Notes under the pieces: generated by a model
Database searches by the model: none
Seen by the model: the letters and a program-made list of their open reading frames with translations, nothing else
Told to the model about the DNA's origin: nothing
Program-made: the position numbers and the translations under genes
Assembly: GCA_964577975.1 (NCBI GenBank)
Contig: CAZOBB010000113.1
Location: 1-5,205 of the forward strand
From: JAOZMY01 sp964577975
GTDB lineage: Bacteria > Desulfobacterota > S145-22
Direction of reading: 5' to 3'
Length of the DNA stretch: 5,205 bases
Shown here: one piece after another, positions 5,038 through 5,205 of the stretch
Numbering within the stretch: position 1 is the stretch's first letter
Layout of the letters: every line of letters starts with the position of its first letter

Positions 5038-5205
5038 CTATGCAATCACCTCCTGTTCCCTGTCCAACACCATCACCTTTCTCGACCTGGCACCATCTTC
5101 CTCATCCCATCTCTCAAAGATATCAACCCTTATCTGAAACAATCCCAATATCCTTCCTATCGCCTGATCTATTAACTCCGTAATCGTTCGGGGATGCTTG
5201 TAAAA
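5038..5205 (-). CDS. ubiX: Flavin prenyltransferase UbiX, C-terminal 55 residues; gene runs off the right edge
   Basis: UbiX transfers a dimethylallyl group from DMAP to FMN, giving prenylated FMN (prFMN), the cofactor of UbiD-type decarboxylases. Only the C-terminus is visible, but it is diagnostic: FYKHPRTITELIDQAIGRIL followed by GLFQI and FERW corresponds to the conserved UbiX ending (consensus about FYxxPxTIxxLVDxxVGRILDLLGI...RW). The Tyr at fragment position 2 and the Arg at position 18 keep the 16-residue spacing of Y169 and R185, phosphate-site residues of Pseudomonas UbiX. About 22 polar residues follow the RW, longer than many UbiX proteins, before TAG (5038-5040). The frame is open to the window edge, so start and promoter lie outside. 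It is the first visible gene of the string and gives the context for ribK and the isomerase homologue. The call rests on pattern recognition of a short segment; no alignment was run. Confidence 0.85.
   Translation of the reverse strand, partial: FYKHPRTITELIDQAIGRILGLFQIRVDIFERWDEEDGARSRKVMVLDREQEVIA

Noticed and set aside
4926..5045. N-terminal extension of the 110-residue protein by 40 codons
   Set aside because: The extension overlaps the ubiX stop, is basic and low in complexity, and the internal ATG at 4923-4925 has a perfect AAGGAGG at the right distance.

Overview
The window looks like bacterial DNA, most plausibly from an anaerobic member of the Desulfobacterota/Deltaproteobacteria. 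That assignment is an inference from the DnaJ style and the mix of gene types; no marker gene settles it. All recognisable genes lie on the minus strand, so the text below runs from the right edge to the left.

Right and central part (5205 to 1071): a close-packed gene string. It holds the C-terminal end of a UbiX-type flavin prenyltransferase (5038-5205), an unrecognised 110-residue protein (4593-4925), an archaeal-type CTP-dependent riboflavin kinase (4000-4530) and a broken gene that resembles the lipoate-protein ligase family (3544-4003). These are followed by a HAD-family phosphatase (2849-3529), an unrecognised 197-residue protein with several cysteines (2194-2787) and a type 2, FMN-dependent isopentenyl-diphosphate isomerase homologue (1071-2162). 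A hairpin followed by a T-run closes the string at about 998-1058.

The gene set suggests one purpose. UbiX joins FMN to dimethylallyl monophosphate (DMAP) to make prenylated FMN, the cofactor of UbiD-type (de)carboxylases. RibK supplies FMN, the isomerase homologue could supply the dimethylallyl group, and the HAD enzyme is a candidate for a phosphate-trimming step. I read the string as a likely prenyl-FMN supply operon. The isomerase has lost some of the residues that normally bind the diphosphate and Mg2+, so it may act on a different substrate. No UbiD gene is visible in the window.

Left part (1 to about 723): a separate, much more GC-rich gene, the N-terminal 218 codons of dnaJ, with its own good sigma70-type promoter. 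Between the dnaJ promoter and the operon terminator lie about 270 bases without a convincing gene. The base composition changes sharply near position 655, so the AT-richer operon may have a different history from dnaJ.
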